A DNA stretch of 64,000 nt from NCBI GenBank assembly GCA_019722365.1, contig JADFUC010000638.1:1-64000 (forward strand), given 5' to 3'. This document shows, in pieces, positions 32,641 to 45,540 of the stretch. The number at the start of each line of letters is the position of its first letter. Position 1 is the first letter of the stretch. Origin of the DNA: Lithospermum erythrorhizon. Taxonomy: Eukaryota; Streptophyta; Magnoliopsida; Boraginales; Boraginaceae. Below the pieces are notes generated by a model. That model searched no databases, was not told where the DNA came from, and saw nothing but the letters and a program-made list of their open reading frames with translations. The position numbers and the translations under genes were made by a program.

Positions 32641-34050
32641 CAATAATGGAATATTACTTTGATTTGGTTTATTTTGGTTCATGATACATTCAATAACAAT
32701 TTGTGACTATATATATTTTGTCCCTATAACATCCTTCATTCTATCTCTTAATAATTTAACAAATATAAAGATACGAATCTTGTTAATTATGAACGAATAA
32801 TACGTACTCCTTCCATTCAAGAGAGATTATTGTTAAATTTACCCCCAATATAGACAATATTTTGGGATTGAGCGAATAATAAATGCTCCATGCCTCTACT
32901 ATTGTCACAACATATTATCTGCTTTGAATAATGATGGTTAAAAATCAATTCTAACTAAGAGTTATCTACAAAAATATATGATCGGATTTGTACTAGTACA
33001 TGTCAATTAAGCATGCATACACACATTTGTGTAAGTTTCGAATATGAAACTAAACATGATAATATATATATATATAAGGGCAAAGTTTTCACATCATCAT
33101 GTGTCATACTTTGTTAATTGAAAAATATATCCATCTAAACATAATTCCTGAAAAAAAAAATCACCACTCTCACATTGATCTACATGTAAACAATTAAGAT
33201 AATTACCAAAATACATAACTACCAATACTCTTTATACAAAGTGTTAATTAGGAGAACCAATGAAATCACCATGTATTTGCTTGCAAAAATCAAATATAAA
33301 TTTTTTTTTATCGTTACTTCACTTGAGTATCAAGTATCAAATATTATGAGAAGATATGAGACTTGTTGGAGGTATGAATACAATGAATTCGTATTGCAAT
33401 TTATAACTCATCATTTGATTCATAAATATTGATGTATGGAGAGGATAAAATTTAACAACCACCACATATCGATAACTTTTGTTGCTCATTTACTTGCTTT
33501 TAAATTGGTATTCCATTCATAAACTAAATATATTATACTAGTACTCTTAAAACAAAAGTTATTATAAATCAAAATTGAATTATAAATCAATTTTACTGAA
33601 CGAATATACCTGATCAGACACCGATAACTAAATTTTAATATAATAATATATTGTTGACATTTTAGTAACAACAAAATGTATCAAAGTTTGAAGTGGACAC
33701 TTCATCAATAATTCCCTTTACACAATTTAGCATTGAACTAATAGGTTTATAATGATTCGTTTAAAATCTCCAACTAATGATTAGAAACTACAAGCATTCA
33801 TCGATCCATCAATAAAACTAATAAACAACACAATAATAATTCATATATACCAACAATGTTCCATAGTACTTAACTACCTCATTAGTTACTGCTTGCCAAT
33901 AAAAATACAACACATCTAGATAGTCATGAAAAAACAATAATAACCATCAATCGTCTTAGTACACCTAATCATCATTCAGTACTTAAAAAAGATTTCTACT
34001 TAAGTCAACCATGCATTAGAAACTTCAAACCCTAGATTTTATCAATATTC

Positions 34051-35791
34051 CTAACTCCACAAGCAATCAAACTCAGATGAACCACCTTTCCTATTATCCA
34101 TCCCTGGCCAGTTATTATTACCAAATGGTCCAAAACCACCACCCAAGTGGTGACCTCCGCCACCACTTCCTCCACCGTGCATTGGTGGAGTACCCATTGT
34201 AGGGAACAAGAAATTGTTCAACTGAAGATTCTCTTGAAGCGACTTCAAACTAGGGAAACCATTTGAAGCTCCATAGTTGTTTCTTGACATACGAACTGAT
34301 GAGGAGCTAAAAGGGTCAAGAAAATCATTCAAAGTGGTAGCTGATGGTGGAAGAGTATTATCAAACATGGAAGTTGCATTGAAACTTGGAGTAATTGTTG
34401 TCATGGAGAAACAGGGCACGTGCTCTTTGGAATTGGTGTCAAGATTATCTGTTGAGGTGGCGGTGGTTGTGTAGGGAGATGAATCGAGAAGCGGTGGCAG
34501 AGAGACGGAGGAGGGAGAACCCACTTCTGGGTAGTGGTGGTTCATGATGGTGCTCAGCCGTTTCTTGCTGCCGCTTTCGGTGGCGCCACCACTAGTGCCA
34601 CTCTTCTGGAAAACCCTTGAAATCACCCACTCATCCTACAACAAGTTGGACAGGGAAGAATTTCATATCATGCTCATTTTGATTTAAAGAAATAATGCTC
34701 AAGAAACACATAGAAATTTGATAACTTAGAACATAGAAATTTGATAACTTTTAACAACATTTAACTAGGAAAATATTTTTTTATTAGGCAAACACTTTAT
34801 AAAATAATAAAAGCTCTTACATGTTCTCTACGATTCAGGCACAATTACGTACAATAAATAACCGATAACATAAAAACTTGATAATAGCTTTTAATAATAG
34901 TAGTAATTATGGTTTTTTGTATCTAGATTCCGGTGGTCGTCTTCTAAAACTACATTTGACTTGGAGAACATGATTTTCAAAGAAATGCTTAAATTCAATA
35001 GAAGAGGAAGGTGTATAATTATATATACCTTGGAGCTTCTAGAGAGGAAATGGTAAGCAAATTTCCCCTCAAGGCGATATTCATGCATGACCCAATTGCT
35101 TTTTTCTCCTTTAGGAGCTCTACCCTTGTAGAAGACAAGGGTTTTCTTCATACCAACAAGAGCACAGGTCTTTGAGCTGTAAATCTCCCTATCTTTCCCA
35201 GTAGCTTTCCAGTAGCCAGCCTCAGTTGCCCTGTTTGTTCTCAGTCCAGTTGGGTACTTCCTGTCCCTTAAGCTGTAAAAGTACCACTCTTTCTCCCCCA
35301 TTTTAGCTTTGCCTATTAACATAAGAACAATAATCAAATTGGGTAACAAAAAAATGTTAACTTAATGATCACGGGATATTAATTGTTGGACAAGATCCCT
35401 AGTTCGAGTACTTCTAATGAGAAGAGACGATTTTTCTAAAAAAGTCAATGCATCAAGGTTGGCATATAATGTAAAAGCTACTGAAATTCATCATGTTCTA
35501 ATAAAGTTGGAGGATAACTTGAAGAACAAAGTGTGCAATAAGTTTCGGTAAAAGGGTAAAAAGTCTAATCTAGAAAATAAAAAATGGAATAGTGAAATCA
35601 CCAGGAAGCTCCCAGGGTTCACATTTGTTGAGATCAATTTCAGTAATGGCCCTTCCATTGAAGTTACTATCAAGAACCTTCCTAAGAAGATAGTAAGTGA
35701 TGAGTTCTTCATCTGTGGGATGGAACCTAAAGCCAGGTGGCAAGTTAGCTTCACTAGTGTTCTCATAGTTGTGATACTGATAAAGATCCAT
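34051..35791 (-). CDS. NAC transcription factor of the NAM/CUC2 type
   Basis: There are three exons on the - strand: 35791-35602, 35312-35029 and 34635-34051, all GT-AG, giving 352 aa. The NAC domain fills about residues 15-165: [80 protein letters not shown] and [13 protein letters not shown]. The intron positions and the SSKTCALVG segment match NAM of petunia and CUC2 of Arabidopsis rather than other NAC groups. The tail has [16 protein letters not shown], the miR164-encoded [19 protein letters not shown], a Gly/His-rich stretch and the end EFDCLWS, as in petunia NAM. Family members bind DNA in the nucleus and set organ and meristem boundaries in shoots and leaves. The reading frame is intact. 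NAM/CUC2 orthology is inferred from these motifs. Confidence 0.95.
34404..34424 (-). promoter_or_regulatory. miR164 target site in NAC exon 3
   Basis: The + strand here is identical to mature plant miR164 at 19 of 21 positions, so the mRNA (- strand) is complementary to it. The differences are miRNA position 8 (a G:U pair results) and position 21. The site encodes the conserved HVPCFS segment. In NAM/CUC1/CUC2 genes it mediates miR164-guided cleavage of the transcript. Confidence 0.92.
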
Positions 35792-35984
35792 TCTTGAAAA
35801 TCAGTTGAAGTGAAATTTAGGGTTTTGTTGGAAAACTAGGAAACTGAAAAACAAGTAAGAAAACCAAGTACTTCAGAATTTTGGAAACATTTTAGAAACC
35901 AAACAAGTAGAAAACTTGTAAAAGAGAAATGAAGTAGGAGCTTGAATCTTTAGTTTGTGAGGTTTGCAAAAAAGGCTTATGAAA

Positions 35985-35991
35985 TTATATA
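35985..35991 (-). promoter_or_regulatory. Candidate TATA box of the NAC gene
   Basis: The - strand has TATATAA 194 bases before the ATG, within TTCTATATAATTTC. A transcript starting about 30 bases later would have a 5' UTR of about 160 bases. There is no direct evidence for the start site. Confidence 0.4.
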
Positions 35992-38900
35992 GAAGAATAA
36001 GGGGAAACGTGTTTGCATGATTGGAGAGTAGTTACATGAGAGTATTCATAGGGATTTGATTTGATGAATCAAGGTAGCAGAGTAGGAGAGCCAAAATAAT
36101 AAGGGTGAGATAAGAAACTCTGTGCTTCTGCATTGTCTTCTTCTGTTTCTTGATTTTGCTGCCCTTTAGTACAACTACTCTGTAATATTTTTCCTTCTTT
36201 CAATTTTACTTTTGAATAGGAGGTGTTAGTTAGTACACACACCCAAATAGTGTAGCTCGGGGTGAAATGACTATTTTGCCCTCTTCCTACTTATAAGTGT
36301 AGTAGTTGATGTAAGTTTCATTGCTTATTAAATTATCATTTCCACTGACAAAGATACTATTCTACCGCAGATAATAGCGTTGTTATAGATATTAATGTTA
36401 TTGAGTCATGTTCGAGTATATATCGGGTAATGTGATCGTGTTGAACGAGTCGGATAATTACTCGGTTATTTTATATATAACAATTGTTTTACCTTTGTAT
36501 TAATGGATATCAATGAGTTTAGTATCGATTATCCTAATAATTTGTACATAAAAATATAAAAAGATATAAATGAGTCTGATTTTTACGGATATTTAATGTA
36601 TGTACTTTATCTAATGCGTAATTAATGTGTCGTTTTGAATAGAGTAAACATACCTCCAATCCAAAATGACAGTCATTTTGTAATGCGAGCCACCATCAAT
36701 TACTTTTTTAAACAGTAATTTCAATAATTATAAGAAAATTATATTATGAAACTATTTTTAAAAACGAATCTAACTATATAAATTTCATATTTATTAAAAT
36801 AATTGATGGCCAAAGCTCGAACTCGATTTTCAAAAACGATAATTATTTTGACTGGGAGTGAAAGATATTTTACTAGACTATTCGATAATCACTGAACGAA
36901 TAATCGAAATTTTAATTTTTAAATCGAAAGTATCGAATTTATAGGATTACCAAGCCATGATACTCTATTATAGAGGATGGAAAGCGGGGTGTATGAATTA
37001 TGTATGTGATGGTGTGTGATGGAGAGGGTGTGGGGTAGGGGGAGTTGGCTCTGAAGGGTTCTGTTTGGGGTATGCGTGCGTGCCTGAGGAAATTGTGCAG
37101 AGTAATCTCTTGTCAGTGAAGAAAAAATGCAGGAGAGGAACAGAAAGTAGTTTTAAAAGATAGGTTATTTAATACTCCCTAAGTACTTATTTAATTGATC
37201 ATATATAAAAAAATTATTATTTCTTTTTATTTGATAATTTATTTTTTTAATGTAATATTTACTTTTAAAATTCTTTACATTATTGATTTAACTCCTAATA
37301 TTCTTTAATATTATTTGTTTATAATTCTTTTTCTACTTGAAAATAATAAAATTAATTATACTTTTAATAAAACACTTTTAAAATATATGATCAAGTAAAT
37401 AAAACAGTATTAAATAATCAAATTTGCAATGTTTTGTTTTTGTTGTAGGCTGTTTAATAACTATAAGTTGAAATAAAAAAAAGTAGGATCAACTTTTTTC
37501 GCTCCAACTCAAGCTCTGGCCTCGACTCCAAAGTAAATTTACTTAATTACCCCTCAACGCCTAACTTTATACCTTATTTATCCTTCATATTTATAATTTT
37601 TAGTTTATACTCAATTTTAGCATTTATTCTTATTGAAAAACTAATAAATAAATAAATATTATATTTTCACTACAAAATAGTTTTACTTATAGTTATTTTT
37701 TATTCTTTTAAATTAAATTTCTAATTTATTAATATCATAAAAGATTAAAAAAGTTTCGATATATAAACATATCCTTTATAAAATTATTTTATCCTTTTTA
37801 AAACTTATAAATGATTATTATTCAAACATGTAAAAAAAATCTTATTATAAGTTATATTAGCCAAACAAATCAAAATAAGTTTGATAACTTATAAATGACC
37901 TACTTATAAGTTACATTATCACTTATGTTGATTACTAAGGTTAAAAATAATCTTAGCCAAACAATTCTAAGTTTCACTGCTGGATCAATAATTGCTCTTT
38001 TCATTTTGGTACAAAAGGCGGGGCAGGAGTGCAGACCCCTAGCCATGGTTACATTTTGAATGACGAGGCCTTCTCCCTCAAGATTAGATTTGATGGTAAT
38101 GGGAGAGTTTTATAAATTGATAGGATTCATTTGAAATGAATTTATCAAACGAGACACATATTAATTTTATACTTGTTCTATTTTTAGACATAAACTCGAT
38201 TCGACTCGAAATTATTATACATCATTATTAATTATAAATTGAGAAATAATCTATAATTATTGTTGAAGTAGTGATTGTATTTTAAAAGTTACTTTTAGTA
38301 TAGGTAAGTTGCTTTCTGCTATGTGAAGTTACAATCGTAATTTAAACTCAGAAAATATTTGGTCATATCCACTTAGCCTATTATTAATATTAGAGTGTAG
38401 CCTCCTGGAGAATGTAATATGAACATTTGGAAATATATTTCGAGTCGGGTCGGATGCAATTGAGTACTTGCTTTTTTTTTGTAGAGTTTGGATCGAGTTT
38501 CCAGTCAATTTTTTTTTGAATTTTATTTTCGGATCCTATTTTTGGCATTCAAACCTTTTCGAGTTAGATATAAATATATAATACTACTCGAATATTTTTG
38601 AATCGGATCGAATACAGCTGCATTGGATCCGGTGCCACTCGTTCAAACGCCTAAGTCAGACGTTGCAAACAAAAACCCTATGCCAATTACCATCCGTCTC
38701 AACTCTCAACCAAAGCTATGTATTGTAGTAGTGTTTGAATTGTTCCAATTGAAATTTAAAAATAAAAACTTTTTAATATGAAGAGACTAAAAAAGAATAA
38801 TTTATATATTAGGCTTCCTGTATTTTTAGTAGAAAAAATGAAATATTTTGGTTCTTGACTGTACCATATTTCTTTTTATGCTTCAATTCTTGACCCATCT

Positions 38901-40387
38901 ATGAAGCATTCATCAATCAAGATAAATAAATCAGCTAATTCGTTGGATAGTCATTCATTCCATTCATCAGCATTTTGCTCTTGCTATTTGCCAAGAAAGA
39001 CAGAAAACCACGAATTTCAATTCATTCCTCAAATGATACATTGAGAGTCTCGAAAACAAAAGCATAGCATCAGACACTTACACATCAGTTTCTTGAAATT
39101 GTAATAACGAATTAATTAAAGCAGCTTTGGGTACTGTTAATATCCATATACTTGCATATCTTAGCAACAATCTAACACTATCACTACTATTTGCATTGAT
39201 CTTCCATCACACAATGCAACCTCAGCCCTCAGGAGATGTGTAGCTAGATGGGTTTCTTCTGAAATATAGCACTAAAACAGATTGGATTGAGGTAGAAAAA
39301 GCTGAAAGAATGTAATTAATTAGTAGCCACTAGTTGTTATAATTGGAGTAGTTCTTTTCCTTTCTATGCTACTTTACTGGGTGAAAAAATAAACTAGCTT
39401 AGTAATTAGGAGAAGAACACAATTTGTAGGGAACTAAATAACAATAATAACAACAACAACAACAACAATAATAATAATAATAATTATACACAAAATATTT
39501 ATTTAACTAATACATATAATAATAATAATAATAATAAAAATAGTTCTACATAATAATAATAATAATTCTAGACAAAATATATGATTATTTAAGTAACAAC
39601 TATTATAATAATAACAATAGTTCTACATAAAATATATTATTATTTAACTAAGACCAATTATGATTGAAAACGATATACGACGAAAATTATGGCCTGAGGA
39701 AATGAAAGAATAAATTAATAATATATATTTATATTACATGGATTCTTGTGAATTGAATCATGAAATCTATACATGTAAAATTGAGCAAAAATAATTGTGT
39801 TATTCAATGCATATCTTGAATCAGCAAACACGACTTCGGTATAAATAAATGTTTTAATTAAAAGTGATACGAATTAAAATATATATATATGTACAAACGA
39901 TGTGATAAATGTGATCATCTCAAACCATACGATGCATGATTTATTCCCTTCAATTTGATAATCTTACGTATGTGCAAGTATATTGTATAATGAATACTTA
40001 ATAATAGTTCATTTCTATTAGAACTAATGAATTATCAATTAAGAGGTGAATTATTAATTAAAAAGATTATTGCCTAACTTTTAGATTTTTAGAGAGAAAG
40101 GTAATTTAGTAATTAATAATGTAAAAAGTGAAGAAATACAATCCTTATTCGGACTTTTATATATGTTAGTGACTAGTGATAGTAATTAGTGATTAGTGAT
40201 TATGTAAATATTTAAATTAGTTTCCATTTAATTAGTTCAAAAATATTGAGAAAAAATTTAGTTTGTGAATTCAATTTAAATTATTTTAAATTTTTGTGCT
40301 AAATGAAATGTCTCTATAAGAAATTGATGGAGGGAGTGATAGAAAAAACACATGATCAAATCAATATTTAAAATAAAGTGTAGATAT
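35992..40387. other. Upstream region of the NAC gene and AT-rich spacer
   Basis: I found no coding region. The segment at 36960-37140 is more GC-rich (GGTGTGTGATGGAGAGGG, GTGGGGTAGGGGGAG) and could be distal promoter or UTR-like. The rest is AT-rich. The distal part holds AAC/AAT microsatellites and the dispersed repeat at 39420-40150. Confidence 0.5.
39420..40150. repeat. Dispersed AT-rich repeat, copy 1, with AAC/AAT microsatellites
   Basis: AAC then AAT repeats (39440-39488) are followed by AATAGTTCTACATAA-type blocks repeated within the unit (about 39540 and 39617). Then comes TGCCTAACTTTTAGATTTTT AGAGAGAA near 40071 and AATTAATAATGTAAAAAGTG. The same series occurs at 62600-63060. No ORF or terminal repeats were seen. 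Confidence 0.6.
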
Positions 40388-40880
40388 TGATGTATTCGTA
40401 TTTTTTCTAAGATGTGTGCAAATACTTCTAGAACTAGGACTACTCGTATATATGTTTGGTGAGTGGATATTTTATGCTCGGAGTGAGAATCTGGTCTTGT
40501 TCCCCAGTCATGTACCTCCTCGGATCGAATGTCAGTCATTTGTCACAAGGATCCGCTCACAAGGCGAGTCCGAGGTGTATGTATTTGTCGACTAAATCGT
40601 TACTAGCAACTACGTATTAATTCGATGCTTAAGTCAGTAACAGATAATATTGTATTTAGGTGCGAATAACTACAAATAGCATTACCTCCTTTATGGCAGG
40701 TGAGGAGGTTTATATATAGTACAGAGGGCTTTACTAGTGGAAGGAATAAGCATCGCCACGTAAGTTTCTTCATCGGGTGGATAATATCTCCGAAAAGGCT
40801 TTCCTCACCTCGAAGCCACACAGGGCCTATAGGTGCTATGAGTATGTCGGGTCCGGGCTAGGTTATAACCGGTCACATCA
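40388..40880 (-). repeat. 3' LTR of the Tat-type Gypsy element
   Basis: The LTR is 493 bp. On the - strand it begins TGATGTGACCGG right after the polypurine tract and ends ACATCA, so the termini form a 6-bp inverted repeat TGATGT...ACATCA. The inner part matches 49642-50126, for example TCTAAGATGTGTGCAAATAC and AACTAGGACTACTCG. The next five + strand bases outside (40383-40387) are GATAT, a candidate target duplication. Confidence 0.85.
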
Positions 40881-40891
40881 TTGCCCCCACT
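40881..40891 (-). other. Polypurine tract
   Basis: AGTGGGGGCAA on the - strand lies directly before the 3' LTR, where plus-strand DNA priming takes place in LTR elements. Confidence 0.75.
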
Positions 40892-40929
40892 ATTAAATGG
40901 TACCTAGAACCGCCAAAAGGGATATTCAT

Positions 40930-43900
40930 TATTTAAATGCTCCTTTTCCCCTGGGGGTATCCGCTCGAGGAACTTCCATCACCTCTAAGGAATCCGCCCG
41001 AGGAGTTTATTAAGGATTTGGCGGATAGTTACCGAGGAATAGTGTTTCCAATCACCAACCTGCTTCCCTCTCACAGCGGGACGAAGCGCTGCCTACTCTC
41101 AACCGTTGCCCATACTGGGAACCGGCCGGGTAAAGCCCCCCACTATTCTTCTATAAAAGTGTACGACTGTGGTACTTACTTTTTTTACTTTTGTACTTTA
41201 AATTCTCCTCAAGGCAGACAGAACCGCTCATCTTCTTCAAACTCCAAAATCAATTCCAACTTCTCCTCTTATTCTTCGATTCCTTTCTAATTTTGCTCAA
41301 GGGTCTTACTGGGAGTGGAAATCGTGAGTTCAGGTGCTTTATCGGCCATATAACCTCACATCTTTGCTGTCCCACAAAGATTGTCCACTTTTTCTAGAGC
41401 TATTTCGAGTTTTGTCCCAAAAAGATTGTCCAATTTCTCCTTTAAATCATCAACTACTACAAGGTTCTTTTCTTGAAAGGATCCTCTTGTCTGATTTTAA
41501 TCCATCCATTATAAAGTGTTTGTTGACCGTTGACCTTTTAATTGAAGCCATGTTCGGTGATAGAACTCTAAAAGACACCCCCCTTCTTCTCTAATCCGCA
41601 ACGCCTTCCTTGTTAGGGGTTATTGACTGGCTACTGGCCAGTATGGCCTTCACCTCCGTAGGTGCCGAAGTTCGAATTGAGAGTTTGGCTTTTACCCCTT
41701 ATCAAGACCCATTCGCTAACGTTTCGTTAAAATAGGAGGTGAGTGACGATATCTTCCTAGAGATTGATGAGTACCCGAACCAAAGTGTTCAAGGGCGCTG
41801 CCGAAGTTGCGGCATCACTCTTAGCCGGTGGCCTCTTCTACTCCAACGAATGTGACTTCTTCCGCCACCCAGGGGGACGCCGCAAACGGTGGACGGTCCA
41901 AGCGGTGATCGGGACTTTTCCCGCCTTTCATTAAATATCTACTTCCCAGCCTTTTACGATTCTTAGCTTCTGGATTTTAACAAGTATTTCGTTCCTCGAT
42001 GATGTGGGTATTCGAGTCCATATAGTGGTTGAATCCATATTAGAACCCATAATAAATGAAAAGGACATGGGAATGGGCTTCGCCCATGGATCCCTATATA
42101 TTTAGGAGGTCTTCTCAAGTTGGGATGAGATTGCCACGAAGCGAAGTTCAGAATAGTTGTTGTAACATGTCAATAGGGCCCCTGGTCAAATTCATCCGAT
42201 AGGATGGCTGAACATTACCATCTTTCAAGTAGCATGTAGCATAGCAGAGGTAGAGGCTACAGTTCTCCTATTTGCCAGCCTTTTCTCCACTAAACATAGA
42301 GTTTTTGACATCTCCTTAGTGGCCAAGGGGCGGAAAACTAAGCAAGAACTTCTTAGCCGATTCCCGCCCCACAGTCCCCGCCTCGACATAGCGGCAAATG
42401 GTTCATCCAGGTACGCCCAAGGTTCCTATCAGATGGACCACCGTTGACCAAGCTAGTAATTGCTCACAAGAGAACAGACCTATCTTAAAAATCAGATCCA
42501 GCTGCTTAGGGATGCTTTTCCAATAAAACCCCACACGCTGCATCACAGGAGAGCCCTTGATTCATGGATTTGATCCATGAAAAGATGTATAATCCCTGCA
42601 ACAATCTGCTGTCACCTGGGGTACTTGATTTTACATCTAAACTTTGTCTTTTCATGTACTATTTGAGATGTTCTAACCTTCCTTTTTCGCTTTCAACTAA
42701 GGCTTGTGTCGCTCAAAACACTCCTGCACTCCAACCAAAGTTGAGATTACCGCCATGGGGGATAAACGCTTTCGCTGGCAAGAAGTTGGTGGTTCGAAGC
42801 CGCTTAGTCCCGGTTCGCATCCCATTCCTGCTTTCTCCCAAAGAAAGAGGGGACTGACATTTGAAGCCTGGCCTCTACTTCCAAAAATCGCTTAAACGGA
42901 GGTATCGAAAAATAAATGGCCCACTCAATTTAATACTCCTACCATCTCCCATTAAGGTGATCTCTAGACGTAGGAGCCTAACAAGCCGGGTGCGAGACAG
43001 CCGCAACAAAAAAAGTCAAAGTCTACGCTCCCTCCGCCCGCTCGGCCCTCCAAACAATAATCCCTCGCTTGGCGAACTGGGGCCGCCTAAAAAAAGTGGC
43101 AAAGGCAAAGCGCTTCTTCCTGCGAAGTCTTCCTCGACTACTAAATCCGCTTAGCTATATTTAAGGCACCCTCACAAATTTCTCCCAACAATTTATCCAT
43201 CCATTAGGGTCATCTCTAGAACACTCGTATGAGCGCCTTTCACGTTGTACAACCTCTTCTATCACGGGAAGAAGGGTGGAAGCACCCTTCTAGCAACTCT
43301 ATGGATGCTTTTGCTCTATCCTCCCTTTACTTGATAAAGGTAAGTCTTCATCTATTCTATTTCAAGTTATCCCCTGTTTCCTCATCTCGACTCGAGCCTT
43401 TGTTTTCTACAGCTCTTAACGCCCAATAAAGTACTCATTGAAAGCATGAAAGACTTCCTTTGGTGCACGCAGTTTCCAATAGAATTTGCAAGTGCTTCCT
43501 TTGAAAGAGAGAAATCAGAGTTGAACAGCCAATAAGAAAAGCAAGCTTATCGAGAAGGAGCATTCAAGAGACGCAGCCGCGACCAGAAAGCTGATCTCGA
43601 GTAAATTACAGAGCGCTCGTGCCCCCGAAAGTACGCTGAGATCTGTGTTCCGCCACCTGTACCTACAATGTATACGAGGTAATGGAAGCTTCAGCCTTCA
43701 AAGCGGAGAATTTACTCAAACAACTTGACGCGAAGTGGAAATCCACGAGTGGCCCAAAGGCAAAAGATGGGAAAGTTAACTCAACTCGTGGCTAAAGAAC
43801 TGCTGATGCAAAAGAGTCGGGTTTGTTACCAAGTTCCAAAATGAGGACCCCAAACTGCTGGATTTATTTACTTGTTTTAAGGCGGAGTGGCCTGAGGAGT

Positions 43901-44030
43901 ATTTTGAAGACCTGTTAGTGGCCACAACCCCAAGCAAAACTCCTGAAGTCGCTTGAGGTTGCCAACAAGCACGTGCGAGGAACCCGCTTATTATCAGTCA
44001 TGGTGAAAATGATGTAGCCGCTTAAATATT
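40930..44030 (+). pseudogene. Opposite-strand ORF region of the Tat-type element
   Basis: Between integrase and 3' LTR the coding-like frames are on the + strand. They include 40937-41290 (117 codons), MAFTSVGAEVRIESLAFTPY from 41643, 42564-43154 (two overlapping frames rich in Ser/Arg/Pro) and PEEYFEDLLVATTPSKTPEV ending near 43952. Stops and shifts separate them. Tat elements such as Grande and Retand carry an antisense ORF at this place; identity with those proteins is inferred from position, not sequence. Confidence 0.45.
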
Positions 44031-44654
44031 CATATGTCTACTTTTATCTCTTAGCATTTGTTACTCGAGACTTTTTTTCTCTTGGTTTTACTTGATGTTG
44101 GTTTATCATTGCCTTTGTTTATACTGTTTCGCCTTTACTTGATTTCTTTTACCTTGTTTATATAACCGTCTCCCCTTGTTGCCCCCTTCAAGAGCCTTTC
44201 CCTTGTAAAAGGAACACGGTCTTGACGAGTTCAAAGGATTTGGTAATCGGTTCATGTTCTTATCATCCTCGCTTTATTACGTCTCGCGGTTGTATCATGC
44301 GTTTATGTTTGGCTAGATTTGAGTCGGAGTTTGCGAGTTATTCCCCTAAGAGAATGTCCTTCTACGAGTAGCGTGCTTCACATCTTCAGAACCTTCTGAA
44401 TTAAAGATTTTCCTGGTTTGAAAATCCAAGTTATGAACCTTTATAAGGGATTCTGCGAATGATCAGTTCGGTTGATGAATCCCCATCGGGTATATTTACA
44501 ATGGTTAGTTCCATTGTATTGTTCCAAGCGTAGCTTTTTAGGTGATTAGTTATAATTCTTGAAATAAACTAAACACCAAATAATAACAAAAGCCATTTTT
44601 ATTGAATTAAAGAAGTAATTGAAATGACATAGAAATGCTCGCAAGCACTCAAAA

Positions 44655-45370
44655 GATATGATATTCAAACTTTAAATGTAATTTGGTGTCGTGCCAAATG
44701 TGGTTGATGGGTTTGCCGTTGACATGCGACAACTCGTATGTAGCCGGTCCAACCATCTTAGTTACCTTGTATGGTTGTTCTAGGGCTTAATATCTTAACT
44801 TGTCCATTTGACTGGGGATAATAGACGGGTGAGAATCTTCGTTCGATTCCATACTTCTCGCAAAACTCGGTCAAAATGCTGCCTTCGAACTATGGTCCAT
44901 TATCCGAGACCAATACCCGAGCAATCCCAAACCGCGTTATTATGTGCTTCCAGAGGAAATGTACAATGTTATCGTCTTTTGTCTTTTTTAGGGGAGCCGC
45001 CCTTACCCATTTGCTGATGTAATCGACGGCGACTACCGCATACTCAAACCCTCCTTTTGCTTTTGGCAACTTTCCTACCAAGTCCATTCCTTACATTGTG
45101 AAAAGAATTGGGCTAACTAGTGGAGTTAAAGTGGCGGCTGGTTTCAGAGACATATGCTGAGTTTTGGCATACATCACATTTTCTCACATGAGTCAAGACA
45201 TATTTCGCTAAGGTAGGCCAAAAGAATCCCGTTCTTATGATCTTTAGGGCTAAAGACCTGCCTCTTATATGGCTGCCGCACCATCCATTGTGCAACTCAA
45301 GCAAGACCTTGAGGATATTCTCAGCGGATACACATAACAACAATGGGCCATCAACTGGTTTTTTATACAA
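44655..45370 (-). pseudogene. Gypsy integrase
   Basis: On the - strand from 45370 there is the zinc-binding part ending HVRKCDVCQ with WPTLAKYVLTHV. The catalytic core follows (MDLVGKLPKAKGGFEYAVVA, then RVLVSDNGP), with the two expected Asp residues visible. A frame-broken C-terminal part near 44780-44660 resembles the GP(A/G)TYEL segment common at the end of plant Gypsy integrases. Stops occur between 45113 and 45087 and after 44890. Confidence 0.85.
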
Positions 45371-45540
45371 TTCCCCTTCTTATGTGTGCAATTTATAACT
45401 TTTGTGGTGTGTTTTCTTGGCCTCCGCTTTGTCGTCTGGCAATTGTCTTGTGGCCAAGTATCTAGCTATATGGGTTCGCCAATCGTCAAGCTTCTCCAAC
45501 ACAGTATAGAGACCCTTCTCTTCATAGGCCGGATGGTCCC

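Larger units (their letters stand above)
29031..34050. other. AT-rich intergenic region between the kinase and NAC genes
   Basis: It holds short AT-rich ORFs only. A - strand ORF of 129 codons (29696-30085) has no recognised domain. A tandem array lies at 31230-32000 and a TA microsatellite at 32598-32637. The last part is the 3' flank of the NAC gene. Confidence 0.6.

Noticed and set aside
36960..37140. Possible extra exon or RNA gene in the GC-richer block upstream of NAC
   Set aside because: No open frame, splice pattern or foldback was convincing.
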